A DNA stretch of 64,000 bases from Virgibacillus_F sp049310925 (GCF_049310925.1 NZ_JBMERP010000014.1:1-64000), one strand, 5' to 3'; numbered from the stretch's first letter, positions 8,094 through 17,862 are shown. Notes: generated from the sequence alone by a model not told the origin. Program-made: numbers and translations.

Positions 8094-10667
8094 TTACTCT
8101 TCGTTAGTATTGTCATCTTCTTGATCATGGTTTGGTGTATCTTCTTCTTGATTATTAACTTCTTCAGTCGTTGGCAATTCCTCTACAACTTCAGATGAAA
8201 CATCATCACCATCTACTTCGATAATATCTTCCTCTTCTACTGGATCAACCTTTGCTACTGTTGCAACCTCTTCCTCTTCCTGCAAACGAATCAAGCCAAC
8301 ACCACGTGTATTACGTCCTGTTTGTGAAATGCCAGTGACTGGGATTCGGATTAAGATACCTGCAACCGTAATTAACATAATGTCTTCTTCCCCTGTAACA
8401 GCTTTAACTGCTACAACATGCCCAGTATCCTCGTTTAACTTACAGGTGAATATACCTTTACCACCACGTTTAGTAATTCGATACTGGTCTTCAGGTGTCC
8501 GTTTTCCAACACCTTTGTTGGTAACATGTAAGATTTGAAGGCCTTCTTCTAAAATTTCCATCGATACGACCTTATCATCACCCCTTAGGGATATACCACG
8601 TACACCTGCTGCAGTACGGCCCATTGAACGAATTTGTTCCTCAGGGAATCGAATCAAATAGCCATTTTGTGTCGCAATCATAATGTCCTTCGTTCCATCC
8701 GTTAATCGAACGGAGATAAGTTCATCATCTTCGCGTATATTGACTGCAATTAAGCCACCTTTTCTAATGTTTGCAAACTGTGACAGGGTGGTTCGCTTGG
8801 AAACACCTTTTTGTGTAGTAAAGAACAGGTAAGAATCCTCAGTAAACTCACTAACTGTTATAACTGCATTAATCGATTCACCTTTCTCAATTTGCAGTAA
8901 ATTAATTACAGGAATACCTTTTGCAGTTCTACTGAATTCTGGGATTTCATATCCTTTTGCACGATAGACTTTTCCTTTATTAGTGAAAAACAATACGGTA
9001 TCGTGTGTAGATGTAGAAACCAGTTCTTCAACAAAGTCTTCATCATTCGTACCCATTCCCTGTATGCCTCGACCGTTACGTTTTTGTGTACGGTAAGTCG
9101 ATGCAGGAAGACGCTTGATATAGCCTTGATGGGTAAGTGTAATTACAATATTCTCTTCTGGAATTAGATCTTCATCTTCTATGAAATCCATTCCACCAAC
9201 CATTATTTCCGTTCTTCGTGGGTCACTAAAACGTTCTCTGATTTCCGTTAATTCTTCGCGAATAATTTCTAATACTTTTTCTTCATTAGCCAATATTGCT
9301 TTCAACTCATCTATTAATTTAACAAGCTCATTGTATTCATTTTCAATTTTTTCTCTTTCTAAACCAGTTAATCGTTGCAAACGCATATCGAGTATAGCTT
9401 GAGCCTGTTTTTCTGAAAGGCCAAAGCGCTCCATTAAAGCATCTCGTGCAATATCACCATTGTTTGATTTACGAATTAAAGCTATGACCTCATCAAGGTG
9501 ATCTAAAGCAATTCTCAATCCTTCAAGAATGTGTGCACGCGCTTCTGCTTTTCTCAATTCAAAAGCAGTACGTCTTTTGATAATTACCTTTTGATGATCG
9601 AGGTAATGTACCAGACATTGTTTGATATTTAATACCTTAGGATGACCATTTACCAGTGCCAGCATATTAATACCAAAAGTCGTTTGTAATGATGTTTGCT
9701 TGTATAAATTATTTAATAATACATTTGCGTTTACATCTCGACGTAATTCCATCACAACTCGAAGACCATTACGATCTGATTCATCACGTAAATCCGTAAT
9801 GCCATCAATTCGCTTGTCTCTAACTAAATCAGCAATTTTCTCAATCAGTTTTGCCTTATTTACCTGGTAGGGAAGTTCATTAACAATGATTGTAGTCTTG
9901 CCGTTTTTCTGTTCCTCAATATGTACTTTTGCACGAATGGTAACAGAGCCTTTACCTGTCTCAAACGCTTTTCTTATCCCACTACGTCCAAGAATTTGAC
10001 CATGAGTAGGAAAGTCTGGTCCATATATATGATTTTCCATTAAATCATCAATGGTTATTTCTGGATCACGACTGATTGCAAGGACAGCGTCGATGGTTTC
10101 CCCTAAATTATGTGGCGGGATATTAGTAGCCATTCCCACTGCTATTCCTGACGTTCCGTTCACAATTAAGTTAGGAAAACGCGACGGAAACACAACAGGT
10201 TCGCGTTCTGAACCATCATAGTTGTCTCGATAATCAATCGTATCTTTGTTTATATCACGTACAAGCTCCATCGAAATTTTTGACATACGTGCCTCTGTAT
10301 AACGCATAGCTGCTGCAGAATCACCATCGACAGAACCGAAGTTACCATGTCCATCCACTAACATATAGCGGTAGCTAAAGTCTTGAGCCATACGCACCAT
10401 TGTTTCATAAACTGCCGAATCACCATGTGGATGATACTTACCAATTACTTCACCAACAATACGTGCCGATTTTTTGTGTGCTTTGTCTGAATGCATTCCC
10501 AAATCGTTCATCGCATATAATATTCTACGATGTACAGGCTTTAAGCCATCCCGTACGTCGGGTAATGCCCGGGAGACAATTACACTCATTGCATAGTCAA
10601 GAAATGATGTACGCATTTCCTGACTAATATTTATTTCTTGAACATTTGATCGCTCTTGATCTGCCAT
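8094..10667 (-). CDS. gyrA: DNA gyrase subunit A
   Basis: Breakage-reunion subunit of the A2B2 gyrase that introduces negative supercoils (857 aa). The N-terminal winged-helix/tower domain carries the catalytic Tyr in AAMRYTEARM. The quinolone region reads HPHGDSAVYE, i.e. the susceptible-type Ser and Glu. The C-terminal beta-pinwheel has a GyrA-box variant, KRGGKG. The protein ends in an acidic tail of about 45 residues rich in D, E, N and Q. Start ATG with GAGGAGG upstream; 61 bp downstream of gyrB in the dnaA-gyrA series. Confidence 0.98.
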   Translation of the reverse strand: MADQERSNVQEINISQEMRTSFLDYAMSVIVSRALPDVRDGLKPVHRRILYAMNDLGMHSDKAHKKSARIVGEVIGKYHPHGDSAVYETMVRMAQDFSYRYMLVDGHGNFGSVDGDSAAAMRYTEARMSKISMELVRDINKDTIDYRDNYDGSEREPVVFPSRFPNLIVNGTSGIAVGMATNIPPHNLGETIDAVLAISRDPEITIDDLMENHIYGPDFPTHGQILGRSGIRKAFETGKGSVTIRAKVHIEEQKNGKTTIIVNELPYQVNKAKLIEKIADLVRDKRIDGITDLRDESDRNGLRVVMELRRDVNANVLLNNLYKQTSLQTTFGINMLALVNGHPKVLNIKQCLVHYLDHQKVIIKRRTAFELRKAEARAHILEGLRIALDHLDEVIALIRKSNNGDIARDALMERFGLSEKQAQAILDMRLQRLTGLEREKIENEYNELVKLIDELKAILANEEKVLEIIREELTEIRERFSDPRRTEIMVGGMDFIEDEDLIPEENIVITLTHQGYIKRLPASTYRTQKRNGRGIQGMGTNDEDFVEELVSTSTHDTVLFFTNKGKVYRAKGYEIPEFSRTAKGIPVINLLQIEKGESINAVITVSEFTEDSYLFFTTQKGVSKRTTLSQFANIRKGGLIAVNIREDDELISVRLTDGTKDIMIATQNGYLIRFPEEQIRSMGRTAAGVRGISLRGDDKVVSMEILEEGLQILHVTNKGVGKRTPEDQYRITKRGGKGIFTCKLNEDTGHVVAVKAVTGEEDIMLITVAGILIRIPVTGISQTGRNTRGVGLIRLQEEEEVATVAKVDPVEEEDIIEVDGDDVSSEVVEELPTTEEVNNQEEDTPNHDQEDDNTNEE

Positions 10668-10728
10668 CCTGCTACCTCCTCATCACACTAAAAACTGTGA
10701 CTAACAATAAAATCATTATCCAATATGT

Positions 10729-12654
10729 TTACACATCTAAGTTTTGTACGTATTGCGCATTGTCTTCAATAAAATTTCGTCTTGGTTCTACTTTATCTCC
10801 CATTAACATATCAAAGACTTGATCAGCTTCAATTGCATCGGATAAATCAACCTGCAATAAAGTTCGTGTTTCCGGATCCATAGTTGTTTCCCAAAGCTGG
10901 GTAGCATCCATTTCTCCAAGTCCTTTATAGCGTTGAATACCTGGTTTCGGACTATTTGATATCTCTGAAAGAATGCGCTCTTTTTCTTTGTCATTGTATG
11001 CATAGTAAGCGGCCTTACCTTGCTGTATTTTATACAGTGGCGGCTGGGCAATATAAATATAACCTTTTTCTAAAAGAGGACGCATGTAACGGTAGAGAAA
11101 CGTTAATAATAGTGTACGAATGTGAGCACCATCAACATCCGCATCAGTCATAATAATTACCTTATGGTAACGCGCTTTTGTTATATCAAAATCTTCAGCA
11201 ATACTTGTCCCAAGTGCTGTAATCATTGCTCTAACTTCATTATTTGATAGTATTTTATCAAGCCTTGCCTTTTCTACATTTAAAATTTTACCACGTAACG
11301 GAAGAATTGCCTGGAAATGCCGGTCTCTTCCCTGTTTAGCTGATCCACCCGCAGAGTCACCCTCTACGATATATAGCTCACTTATTTTGGCATCTTTTGA
11401 TGAACAATCTGCAAGTTTACCAGGCAGATTTGATATCTCAAGTGCGCTTTTGCGTCTTGTTAATTCACGTGCCTTCTTTGCAGCTGCACGAGCTCTAGAG
11501 GCCATTAGTCCCTTTTCAACTACAATTTTTGCAACTGATGGGTTTTCAAACAAAAACTTTGAAAATGATTCACTAAACATTGAGTCTGTAACAGTACGAA
11601 CTTCACTGCTTCCAAGTTTTGTTTTCGTCTGGCCTTCAAACTGCGGATCAGGATGTTTGATAGAGATAATTGCTGCCATTCCTTCTCGTACATCGTCTCC
11701 AGTAAGGTTAGGGTCATTTTCTTTGAACAAGCCATTTTTTCTAGCATAATCATTGATAACACGTGTTAACCCTGTTTTAAACCCTGACTCATGTGTTCCA
11801 CCCTCATGTGTATGGATATTGTTTGCAAACGAGTAAATGTTACTAGCAAAGCCATCATTATATTGAATTGCGACTTCAATTGTTATACCTTGATCTTCAG
11901 CCTCTATATAGAACGGCTCGTGAAGAACCTCGCGTGTACGGTTAATATACTCAACATACGAGCTAATCCCGCCTTCGTAATAATAATTAACTGGTTCACT
12001 ATCGTTTCTTTTGTCTTCAAGTGAAATACTAAGGCCTTTATTTAAAAAGGCTAATTCACGTACGCGTAGAGCAAGCGTTTCGAAATCATACTCAATAGTT
12101 TCTGTGAATATTTGAGTGTCTGGTTTAAAATGGACAATTGTTCCGGTTATATCTGTATCACCAATAATTTTTATTTCTTCTTGTGGAACGCCTCTTTCAA
12201 AACCTAAAAAGTGAACATTGCCATCTAAGTGAACATAAACTTCAAGATTACTTGATAGAGCATTTACAACAGATGCCCCTACTCCGTGCAATCCACCCGA
12301 AACCTTATAACCACCACCACCAAATTTACCGCCTGCATGGAGAACAGTCATAATAACTTCTACTGCTGGGCGACCAGTTTTCTTTTGAATTCCAACCGGA
12401 ATACCACGCCCATTATCCTTAACTGTAATACTATTATCTTTTTCTATAATGATTTGAATTTGATCACAGTGACCTGCCAGTGCTTCATCAATACTATTGT
12501 CCACAATCTCCCAAACAAGGTGATGTAAACCTTTTTCACTGGTAGAACCTATATACATACCTGGCCTTTTCCGTACAGCTTCTAGTCCTTCAAGCACCTG
12601 AATTTGATCAGCACCATATGCATCTTCATTTTTAATATTATTTTCTGTTGACAT
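10729..12654 (-). CDS. gyrB: DNA gyrase subunit B
   Basis: ATPase subunit of gyrase (641 aa). GHKL ATPase domain at the N-terminus (ENNIKN..., VDNSIDEALAG, GRGIPVG, GGLHGVGASVVN). Transducer domain in the middle. TOPRIM domain with EGDSAGGS and the metal-binding DADVDG near the C-terminal third, and the tail motif PRRNFIEDNA. Ribosome site GTAGGTGAAAAG before the ATG. Preceded by remB with a 41-bp gap that contains a scrap of repeat R3. Confidence 0.98.
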   Translation of the reverse strand: MSTENNIKNEDAYGADQIQVLEGLEAVRKRPGMYIGSTSEKGLHHLVWEIVDNSIDEALAGHCDQIQIIIEKDNSITVKDNGRGIPVGIQKKTGRPAVEVIMTVLHAGGKFGGGGYKVSGGLHGVGASVVNALSSNLEVYVHLDGNVHFLGFERGVPQEEIKIIGDTDITGTIVHFKPDTQIFTETIEYDFETLALRVRELAFLNKGLSISLEDKRNDSEPVNYYYEGGISSYVEYINRTREVLHEPFYIEAEDQGITIEVAIQYNDGFASNIYSFANNIHTHEGGTHESGFKTGLTRVINDYARKNGLFKENDPNLTGDDVREGMAAIISIKHPDPQFEGQTKTKLGSSEVRTVTDSMFSESFSKFLFENPSVAKIVVEKGLMASRARAAAKKARELTRRKSALEISNLPGKLADCSSKDAKISELYIVEGDSAGGSAKQGRDRHFQAILPLRGKILNVEKARLDKILSNNEVRAMITALGTSIAEDFDITKARYHKVIIMTDADVDGAHIRTLLLTFLYRYMRPLLEKGYIYIAQPPLYKIQQGKAAYYAYNDKEKERILSEISNSPKPGIQRYKGLGEMDATQLWETTMDPETRTLLQVDLSDAIEADQVFDMLMGDKVEPRRNFIEDNAQYVQNLDV

Positions 12655-12670
12655 CTTTTCACCTACATTT

Positions 12671-12698
12671 CTAGAGGACAGTCGCCTCCGCTTTTCTA
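12671..12698 (-). repeat. Truncated R3-like repeat abutting the remB stop codon
   Basis: On the minus strand the stop codon TAG is the first triplet of a block reading AAAAGCGGAGGCGAC. It closely resembles the start of the R3 copy at the mnmE stop (GAAAAGCGTAGGCTCC). Only about 28 bp remain, ending in a small GAGG/CCTC hairpin. Confidence 0.5.
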
Positions 12699-12974
12699 TT
12701 CTATTTCATCTGAAAAGTTATCCAGTTTACTTATTGTAGAAATCATACTTGCTCTTTTTTTAAGTGTTGCTACGGAAAGAGAGCTGAAATAAATTAAATC
12801 ATTGGTGATTACTACAGATTTAGCCTCTTCAGTCGGTGCAACTATGGACTTCTCTTTCGTTGCCCGCTCAATCATCTCTTCCATGATCGAGGAAGAAGAA
12901 ATAATATTACGATCAATAATAGAAATTACATCCTTTGATCGAATCACATTATCATTTCCAATATGAATAAACAT
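12696..12974 (-). CDS. remB: Extracellular-matrix regulator RemB-like (DUF370) protein
   Basis: Small protein (92 aa) in the position of B. subtilis remB/yaaB, between recF and gyrB. It begins MFIHIGNDNV and ends with a STLKKRA motif typical of the family. DUF370 proteins include the matrix regulator RemA; the exact role of RemB is little known. The start at 12974 is chosen because AAGGTGG lies 8 bases upstream; the upstream in-frame GTG lies inside that ribosome site. It is about 12 residues longer than the B. subtilis protein (80 aa), with a more acidic C-terminus. Confidence 0.85.
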   Translation of the reverse strand: MFIHIGNDNVIRSKDVISIIDRNIISSSSIMEEMIERATKEKSIVAPTEEAKSVVITNDLIYFSSLSVATLKKRASMISTISKLDNFSDEIE

Positions 12975-12988
12975 TAACTGAACCACCT

Positions 12989-14101
12989 TTATGTATCAAT
13001 CTGTCCATTTGTCACTCTAAATAGCTCTGCTTTTCTCAGTGTCTCATGATTGATCCCATTTACACTCGTAGTAGAAACAAATGTTTGAACTTTACCCTGA
13101 ATCGTATTAAGGAGATGTGACTGTCTATAATCATCTAATTCACTTAATACATCATCTAGTAATAGTATTGGGTACTCGCCAACCTCGTTATAGATTAACT
13201 CTATCTCAGCAAGCTTCATAGAAAGAGCAGTTGTACGCTGCTGTCCTTGTGAACCATAAGTCTGTACATCCTTTTCATTCACCTTAAAAAGTAAATCATC
13301 ACGATGTGGACCAATTAACGTTGTTCCTCTTTCAATTTCTTTTGCTTCTATTTCTTCAAATTTAGTTAAGTAGTTAGTTTCTATTGTCGCCTTATTTGCA
13401 CCTTCTGATACTTCAATTGTAGCTTGATAATGAATTTCGAGATTCTCAAGTTTACGACTGATTTCATGATGAATTGGGCTAGCCCACTTGCGTAATAATT
13501 CGAGGAAGGCAAACCTTCTTTCCAGTAGCGTTGTCGCATGTTCAACTAGTTGTTCAGTCAAGACATGAAGTAAAGCTGGATCTTTTTTTTGATTCCGCTG
13601 CATCTGTTTTAGTAAATGGTTACGTTGTTTAAGCACTTTTTGATATTGTCCAAGATGATAAATATAGCGAGGCTGGATTTGGCCTAGCTCCATATCAATA
13701 AATCTCCTCCTAATTTGTGGAGGACCCTTTACTAAAGTTAAATCTTCCGGGGCAAACATTACCACATTTAAGGCTCCTATATAGTCACTTAACCGCTTTT
13801 GTTCCAGATGATTTAATTTCGCTTTTTTTCCTTTTGTGGACATAATTATTTCGAGAGGGAAAGATCGGTTTCTTTTCGTTATGGTACCTTCAATTTTAGC
13901 ATATTCTTTATCCCATTGAATAAGCTCTTTCTCTCGCGGAGTGCGGTGTGATTTTGTAAAAGCTAAAACGTAAATAGCCTCCATCAGATTTGTCTTTCCC
14001 TGAGCATTTTCACCAATTATCACATTTACTTTGTCATCAAATGAAAGATCTAACACATCATAGTTACGGTAATTCCTTAATTGTAGTTTTTCAATATGCA
14101 T
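12989..14101 (-). CDS. recF: DNA replication/repair protein RecF
   Basis: SMC-like ATPase (370 aa) that helps load RecA at gaps and stalled forks. Walker A GENAQGKTNL near residue 34, ABC-type signature GSQGQQRT, and Walker B LLLDDVLSELD. Preceded by yaaA with a 26-bp gap and a GAGGAATT ribosome site. The remB ribosome site overlaps the stop region, so the two genes are translationally close. Position and length fit the dnaA-dnaN-yaaA-recF series. Confidence 0.98.
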   Translation of the reverse strand: MHIEKLQLRNYRNYDVLDLSFDDKVNVIIGENAQGKTNLMEAIYVLAFTKSHRTPREKELIQWDKEYAKIEGTITKRNRSFPLEIIMSTKGKKAKLNHLEQKRLSDYIGALNVVMFAPEDLTLVKGPPQIRRRFIDMELGQIQPRYIYHLGQYQKVLKQRNHLLKQMQRNQKKDPALLHVLTEQLVEHATTLLERRFAFLELLRKWASPIHHEISRKLENLEIHYQATIEVSEGANKATIETNYLTKFEEIEAKEIERGTTLIGPHRDDLLFKVNEKDVQTYGSQGQQRTTALSMKLAEIELIYNEVGEYPILLLDDVLSELDDYRQSHLLNTIQGKVQTFVSTTSVNGINHETLRKAELFRVTNGQIDT

Positions 14102-14127
14102 GACAATTCCTCATTTTTTTACCAATA

Positions 14128-14349
14128 TTAATCGTTTTTTACTACCTCAAACGAACCTGCTTGTTCAACCTCTACCACATCATTTACATAAAGCTTTCTG
14201 CCTCTGCGTTTTTCTACTTCACCGTTAACAATGACTCCTTTATCCTGTAGAAAAGCTTTTATTATTCCACCTGATTCCAGAATGTTTGCGAGCTTTAAAA
14301 ACTGTCCCAAGGTAATATACTCCGTCGTGATTTCTATTTTTTCATGCAT
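14128..14349 (-). CDS. yaaA: S4-domain RNA-binding protein YaaA
   Basis: Protein of 73 aa with an S4 fold (ITLGQFLKLANI near the start, GRKLYVNDVVEV near the end). It binds RNA and in Bacillus is linked to ribosome assembly. The ATG at 14349 aligns with the B. subtilis start. Longer in-frame starts upstream (a GTG at 14358 or ATG at 14442) have no better ribosome site; even the chosen start has only a weak GGTG. Lies between dnaN and recF. Confidence 0.85.
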   Translation of the reverse strand: MHEKIEITTEYITLGQFLKLANILESGGIIKAFLQDKGVIVNGEVEKRRGRKLYVNDVVEVEQAGSFEVVKND

Positions 14350-14592
14350 TTTTTTCACCAGTCTCTTTTTTTTAGAATTCACATAATGATTATCCTTAAG
14401 GCTGGATATATAAATTTTGATGATGCTTTGTTTTTCTAACAATCATAAGCATTAATCAACTTTATATACCTTCAAATAATCAAATACATATGCCTTCAAT
14501 CTATTTTACTAAAGTTTTGGTGTTAAGGGAAGGAACTAGGCTAAAATTGTTTAAAAACGCTTAAAAACTATTAAATTTTGTAAAATAACGAA

Positions 14593-14632
14593 AATAAACA
14601 GCCTCGTTTTTCAATAAAGGAGGCTGTTTATC
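14593..14632 (-). terminator. Intrinsic terminator downstream of dnaN
   Basis: Minus-strand AAACAGCCTC and GAGGCTGTTT form a 10-bp stem followed by T-rich sequence, right after the dnaN stop. It lies between dnaN and yaaA and would limit read-through. Confidence 0.75.
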
Positions 14633-14649
14633 ACCGATTTGTCATTTTT

Positions 14650-15786
14650 TTAGTATGTGCGGACTGGCAAAATCAATTGTAAAATTGGATCGTTATTTTC
14701 TGGACGAATAATAAAAGGTCGCATTGCACCTGTAAATTCAATCTTTACTTCATCATTCTCAATCGCTTTTAAAGCATCCATCATATATTTTGAACTAAAA
14801 GATATTTTTAAATCTTCTCCCTCAATTGATTGAACAGTCATTTCCTCTACGACTCTTCCTACTTCTGGAGAATTGCTGGTAATCTCAATTAATTTACTAT
14901 CTTTTGTTGCTAACCTAACAACGTTGTTACGATCTTCCTTAGCCAACAGTGATGCACGATCAATTGTATTTAATAAGTCCTTTGTTTTTGCATGAATTAC
15001 TGTTTTACTTTCTTCTGGTATTAACCTTGATGTTTCTGGGTAATTTCCATCTAGTAATCTTGAAAGAAAGTAAACATGTTTGGTTCGGAACAGTATTTGA
15101 TTATTGGTTACGCTAATTTCTACTGGATCTTCCGTGTCAGATAAAATTTTATTAAGTTCATTCAAACTTTTTCCCGGTACTACAACACTAGGGAATTTAA
15201 ATGGTGATTGCTTAATAGGTATTTCACGTGAAGCAAGTCGATGGCTGTCAGTTGCGGTAAAACTTAGTTGTTCATCTGTAAAATTCAGTTTAACACCGGT
15301 TAGTATTGGTCGTGTTTCCATTGTAGAAACAGCAAATACTGTTTGTTTTATTAGGCTTTTCAATAAATCAGTTGGTATTTCAAAGCTTTCATCTGTTTGG
15401 AGTTTTGGAAGTTGTGGATATTCCTCAGCATCCTGTCCATTTAAATTAAACTCTGCTTTACCAGATCTGATTGTAACCTTTAGGTTTTCATCCGCTGTAA
15501 TTTCTACTGTTTTTTCTGGAAGTTTACGAACGATATCTGGAAAATAACGTGCCTGCAAAACAATACTACCAGTTTCAATTGCTTCAACATTAACGATTCC
15601 TTCCTCTTCAGCAGGAATAAAGGATTGGATGGAAATGTCTGAGTCACTACCAGTAAGAGTTATTCCACTTGTTGTTGCCTCGATTTTCATACCGGTTAAG
15701 ATTGGAATTGCCGTACGAGAAGATATAGCTTTCATTACATCCTGAACACTTGCGATTAGTTTTTCACGTTGAATAGTAAATTTCAT
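14650..15786 (-). CDS. dnaN: DNA polymerase III beta subunit (sliding clamp)
   Basis: Ring-forming processivity clamp (378 aa, Bacillus size 378). Three tandem clamp domains. It begins MKFTIQREKL and ends with LPVRTY, as usual for the family; the C-terminal motif MRPFIIRP is also present. ATG preceded by TAGGAGGA. Follows dnaA across a 184-bp spacer that carries part of the origin. Confidence 0.98.
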   Translation of the reverse strand: MKFTIQREKLIASVQDVMKAISSRTAIPILTGMKIEATTSGITLTGSDSDISIQSFIPAEEEGIVNVEAIETGSIVLQARYFPDIVRKLPEKTVEITADENLKVTIRSGKAEFNLNGQDAEEYPQLPKLQTDESFEIPTDLLKSLIKQTVFAVSTMETRPILTGVKLNFTDEQLSFTATDSHRLASREIPIKQSPFKFPSVVVPGKSLNELNKILSDTEDPVEISVTNNQILFRTKHVYFLSRLLDGNYPETSRLIPEESKTVIHAKTKDLLNTIDRASLLAKEDRNNVVRLATKDSKLIEITSNSPEVGRVVEEMTVQSIEGEDLKISFSSKYMMDALKAIENDEVKIEFTGAMRPFIIRPENNDPILQLILPVRTY

Positions 15787-15807
15787 TTAAATCCTCCTAA
15801 TGGAAGT

Positions 15808-15931
15808 TCTTTATATATATATTTTGTATTAAAAAAATAGTAGTAATAGTAATAGGGCCTGTGATTATGTGGATAACTGGATTTTCCCGGTAATTACTAA
15901 GATTGGACCCCTGTGGACAATATGTTGATAA
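15808..15931. other. oriC: oriC, dnaA-dnaN part: unwinding element, DnaA-trios and DnaA boxes
   Basis: On the plus strand an AT-rich stretch (15811-15837) is followed by six triplets TAG-TAG-TAA-TAG-TAA-TAG (15838-15855), a GC patch GGCCT, and then DnaA boxes. These are TGTGGATAA (15868-15876, perfect), TGTGGACAA (15912-15920) and TGTTGATAA (15923-15931). This is the order known for the B. subtilis basal unwinding system, in which DnaA steps from the boxes onto one strand of the trios and opens the duplex. A CCCGG motif (15887-15891) lies between the boxes. Confidence 0.9.
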
Positions 15932-15970
15932 ACATGGTCCCTTTATGCACACTATTCACATGTTAGTAAC

Positions 15971-17323
15971 TTATAAATTTTTCAATTGTTCTTTGATTTC
16001 TTCTATATCCTGATTAATAACAGTATCATTTTCAAGCATGCGAGATATTTTGTCGTGAGCATGGATAACAGTAGTATGGTCACGGCCACCAAATTCTTCA
16101 CCTATTTTAGGTAATGAAAAATCTGTCATCTCTCTTGATAGATACATCGCTATTTGTCTAGGAAATGCAATAGATTTAGTTCGTTTCTTCGCAATAAAGT
16201 CGTCTTGTTTTATATTGTATTTCTCCCCAACAACCTGCTGAATTTTCTTAATGGTAACAACCTTTGGCTTCCGATTTGGAATAATATCCTTTAATGCATC
16301 AGCTGCAAGTGAAGCATCTATATCTCGATTAACCAATGATGAATAAGCTACAACTCGTATCAGAGCACCTTCGAGTTCACGAACATTTGTATCAACCTGA
16401 TTAGCTATATACATCATTACTTCGTTAGGAATGTCCAAGCCCTCAGCCTTTGCCTTTTTACTTAAAATTGCACTACGTGTTTCTAAATCAGGGGGTGTTA
16501 TATCTGTAATCAAGCCCCATTCAAACCGAGAACGAAGTCGGTCTTCCAGTGTTGGAATTTCCTTTGGTGGTCGGTCGCTTGAGATGATAATTTGTTTATT
16601 TTCTTCATGTAATGTATTAAACGTATGAAAAAATTCTTCCTGTGTTGATTCTTTTCCAGCAATGAATTGAATATCATCTATTAGTAGGACATCTACATTA
16701 CGATATTTATTACGGAAATTTATTGTTTTATTATCCATGATGGCATTAATAAATTCATTCGTAAATTTTTCAGATGAAAGATAGACTACTCGTGCATCAG
16801 GGTTATGATCTCGAACGTAATGTCCAATTGCATGCATCAGATGCGTTTTACCAAGTCCTACACCTCCATAAATAAATAGAGGATTATAAGCTTTTGCTGG
16901 TGCCTCGGCTACCGCGAGTGAAGCAGCATGTGCGAAACGATTTCCGGATCCGATTACAAAAGTATCAAATGTATAGTTAGCGTTTAATGCGGTTTTTGGC
17001 GCATCTGGATCCTGGTTATTTGAAATAGTTGGAATAGACCTGGGCGTGGAATTAACAGAGTCTGGTTCGATATTTGTTTCCGGAATGATAAATTTGGTTT
17101 TTAATGAAGCGCCTGTAATTTCAACTAATATTTCTGAGATTAATGTAGTATATCGACCTTCCAACCAATCTCGTGCAAATTCATTTGGAGCAGAAACGAT
17201 TAATGTATCATCCTGAAGTTTTTCTGCCTTTGTATTTTTCAACCATGTATCAAAACTAGGCTTGCTAACTTTTTCTTCAACTTTTTCAAGCGCAGCAGCC
17301 CATAATTCTTCAATGTTTTCCAA
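15971..17323 (-). CDS. dnaA: Chromosomal replication initiator DnaA
   Basis: AAA+ initiator (450 aa) that binds 9-bp DnaA boxes and melts the origin. N-terminal domain (WAAALEKVEEKVSKPSFDTW region), linker, AAA+ domain with Walker A GGVGLGKTHL and Walker B LLIDDIQF, and the C-terminal helix-turn-helix with GGRDHTTVIHA. The start is a TTG at 17323. Read from there the protein begins MENIEELW, matching the B. subtilis N-terminus, and AAAGGAGTG lies 8 bases upstream. An in-frame ATG at 17374 would add 17 unrelated residues. Confidence 0.97.
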   Translation of the reverse strand: MENIEELWAAALEKVEEKVSKPSFDTWLKNTKAEKLQDDTLIVSAPNEFARDWLEGRYTTLISEILVEITGASLKTKFIIPETNIEPDSVNSTPRSIPTISNNQDPDAPKTALNANYTFDTFVIGSGNRFAHAASLAVAEAPAKAYNPLFIYGGVGLGKTHLMHAIGHYVRDHNPDARVVYLSSEKFTNEFINAIMDNKTINFRNKYRNVDVLLIDDIQFIAGKESTQEEFFHTFNTLHEENKQIIISSDRPPKEIPTLEDRLRSRFEWGLITDITPPDLETRSAILSKKAKAEGLDIPNEVMMYIANQVDTNVRELEGALIRVVAYSSLVNRDIDASLAADALKDIIPNRKPKVVTIKKIQQVVGEKYNIKQDDFIAKKRTKSIAFPRQIAMYLSREMTDFSLPKIGEEFGGRDHTTVIHAHDKISRMLENDTVINQDIEEIKEQLKNL

Positions 17324-17422
17324 GTTGGGTTCACTCCTTTCGGTAAAAAATATGATAGAAAAAGCCTCTCTCAATCTTTCGATGAATAAACGGTCCAGAA
17401 AGATGGAAAGGCAATTTCTTTA

Positions 17423-17513
17423 GCAGGTAAGAAAGTATAAATCCTTTCTTACTGCATAAGTGTAACTAAGGCTTTCGCCATTAGTGCTTGGCGATAAGCC
17501 AAGTTTTCTAATA
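17423..17513. repeat. R2 double-hairpin repeat between dnaA and oriC
   Basis: GCAGGTAAGAAAG and CTTTCTTACTGC form a first hairpin around TATAAATC. GGCTTTCGCCA and TGGCGATAAGCC form a second. It is nearly identical to copies at 37892 and 47339. It lies upstream of the dnaA start and on the dnaA side of the DnaA boxes. Confidence 0.8.
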
Positions 17514-17564
17514 AAAACTAGCTTTAGTAATCAGTGAAAGCTAGTATAACAAATTTTTTAAGCA

Positions 17565-17862
17565 TGTGGATAATAAATTCTTTTACATAAGTGTTTTAGT
17601 AACGTTATGTACCTTTTCCACATAGTTGTTGATAAGTTGATAAACAGACGTGTGAACAAGTATCCACAGGTTATTAACACAATGTGGATATCTTTTTTAT
17701 GACTTACAATTTTCCACATCGTAAAGCACAAATATAATACCAAAAAAAAGAGGTTAATGCAACGGTTTTTCGACAGTTATCCACAAAAACCACCCCTTGT
17801 AGACAAGATTTATCCACACCACTATATTTTGTGATTATCCTGTCGATATGTGGTGTGGATAA
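17565..17862. other. oriC: oriC, upstream DnaA-box cluster (incAB-like)
   Basis: At least nine DnaA-box-like sites lie in 300 bp. Perfect TGTGGATAA/TTATCCACA occurs at 17565-17573, 17777-17785, 17810-17818 and 17854-17862. Near matches are at 17614-17622, 17627-17635, 17660-17668, 17683-17691 and 17710-17718. Boxes occur on both strands. On the minus strand a TATACT (17543-17548) just beyond the first box is a plausible -10 for dnaA, which would let DnaA autoregulate. Together with the dnaA-dnaN cluster this makes a bipartite origin. Confidence 0.93.
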
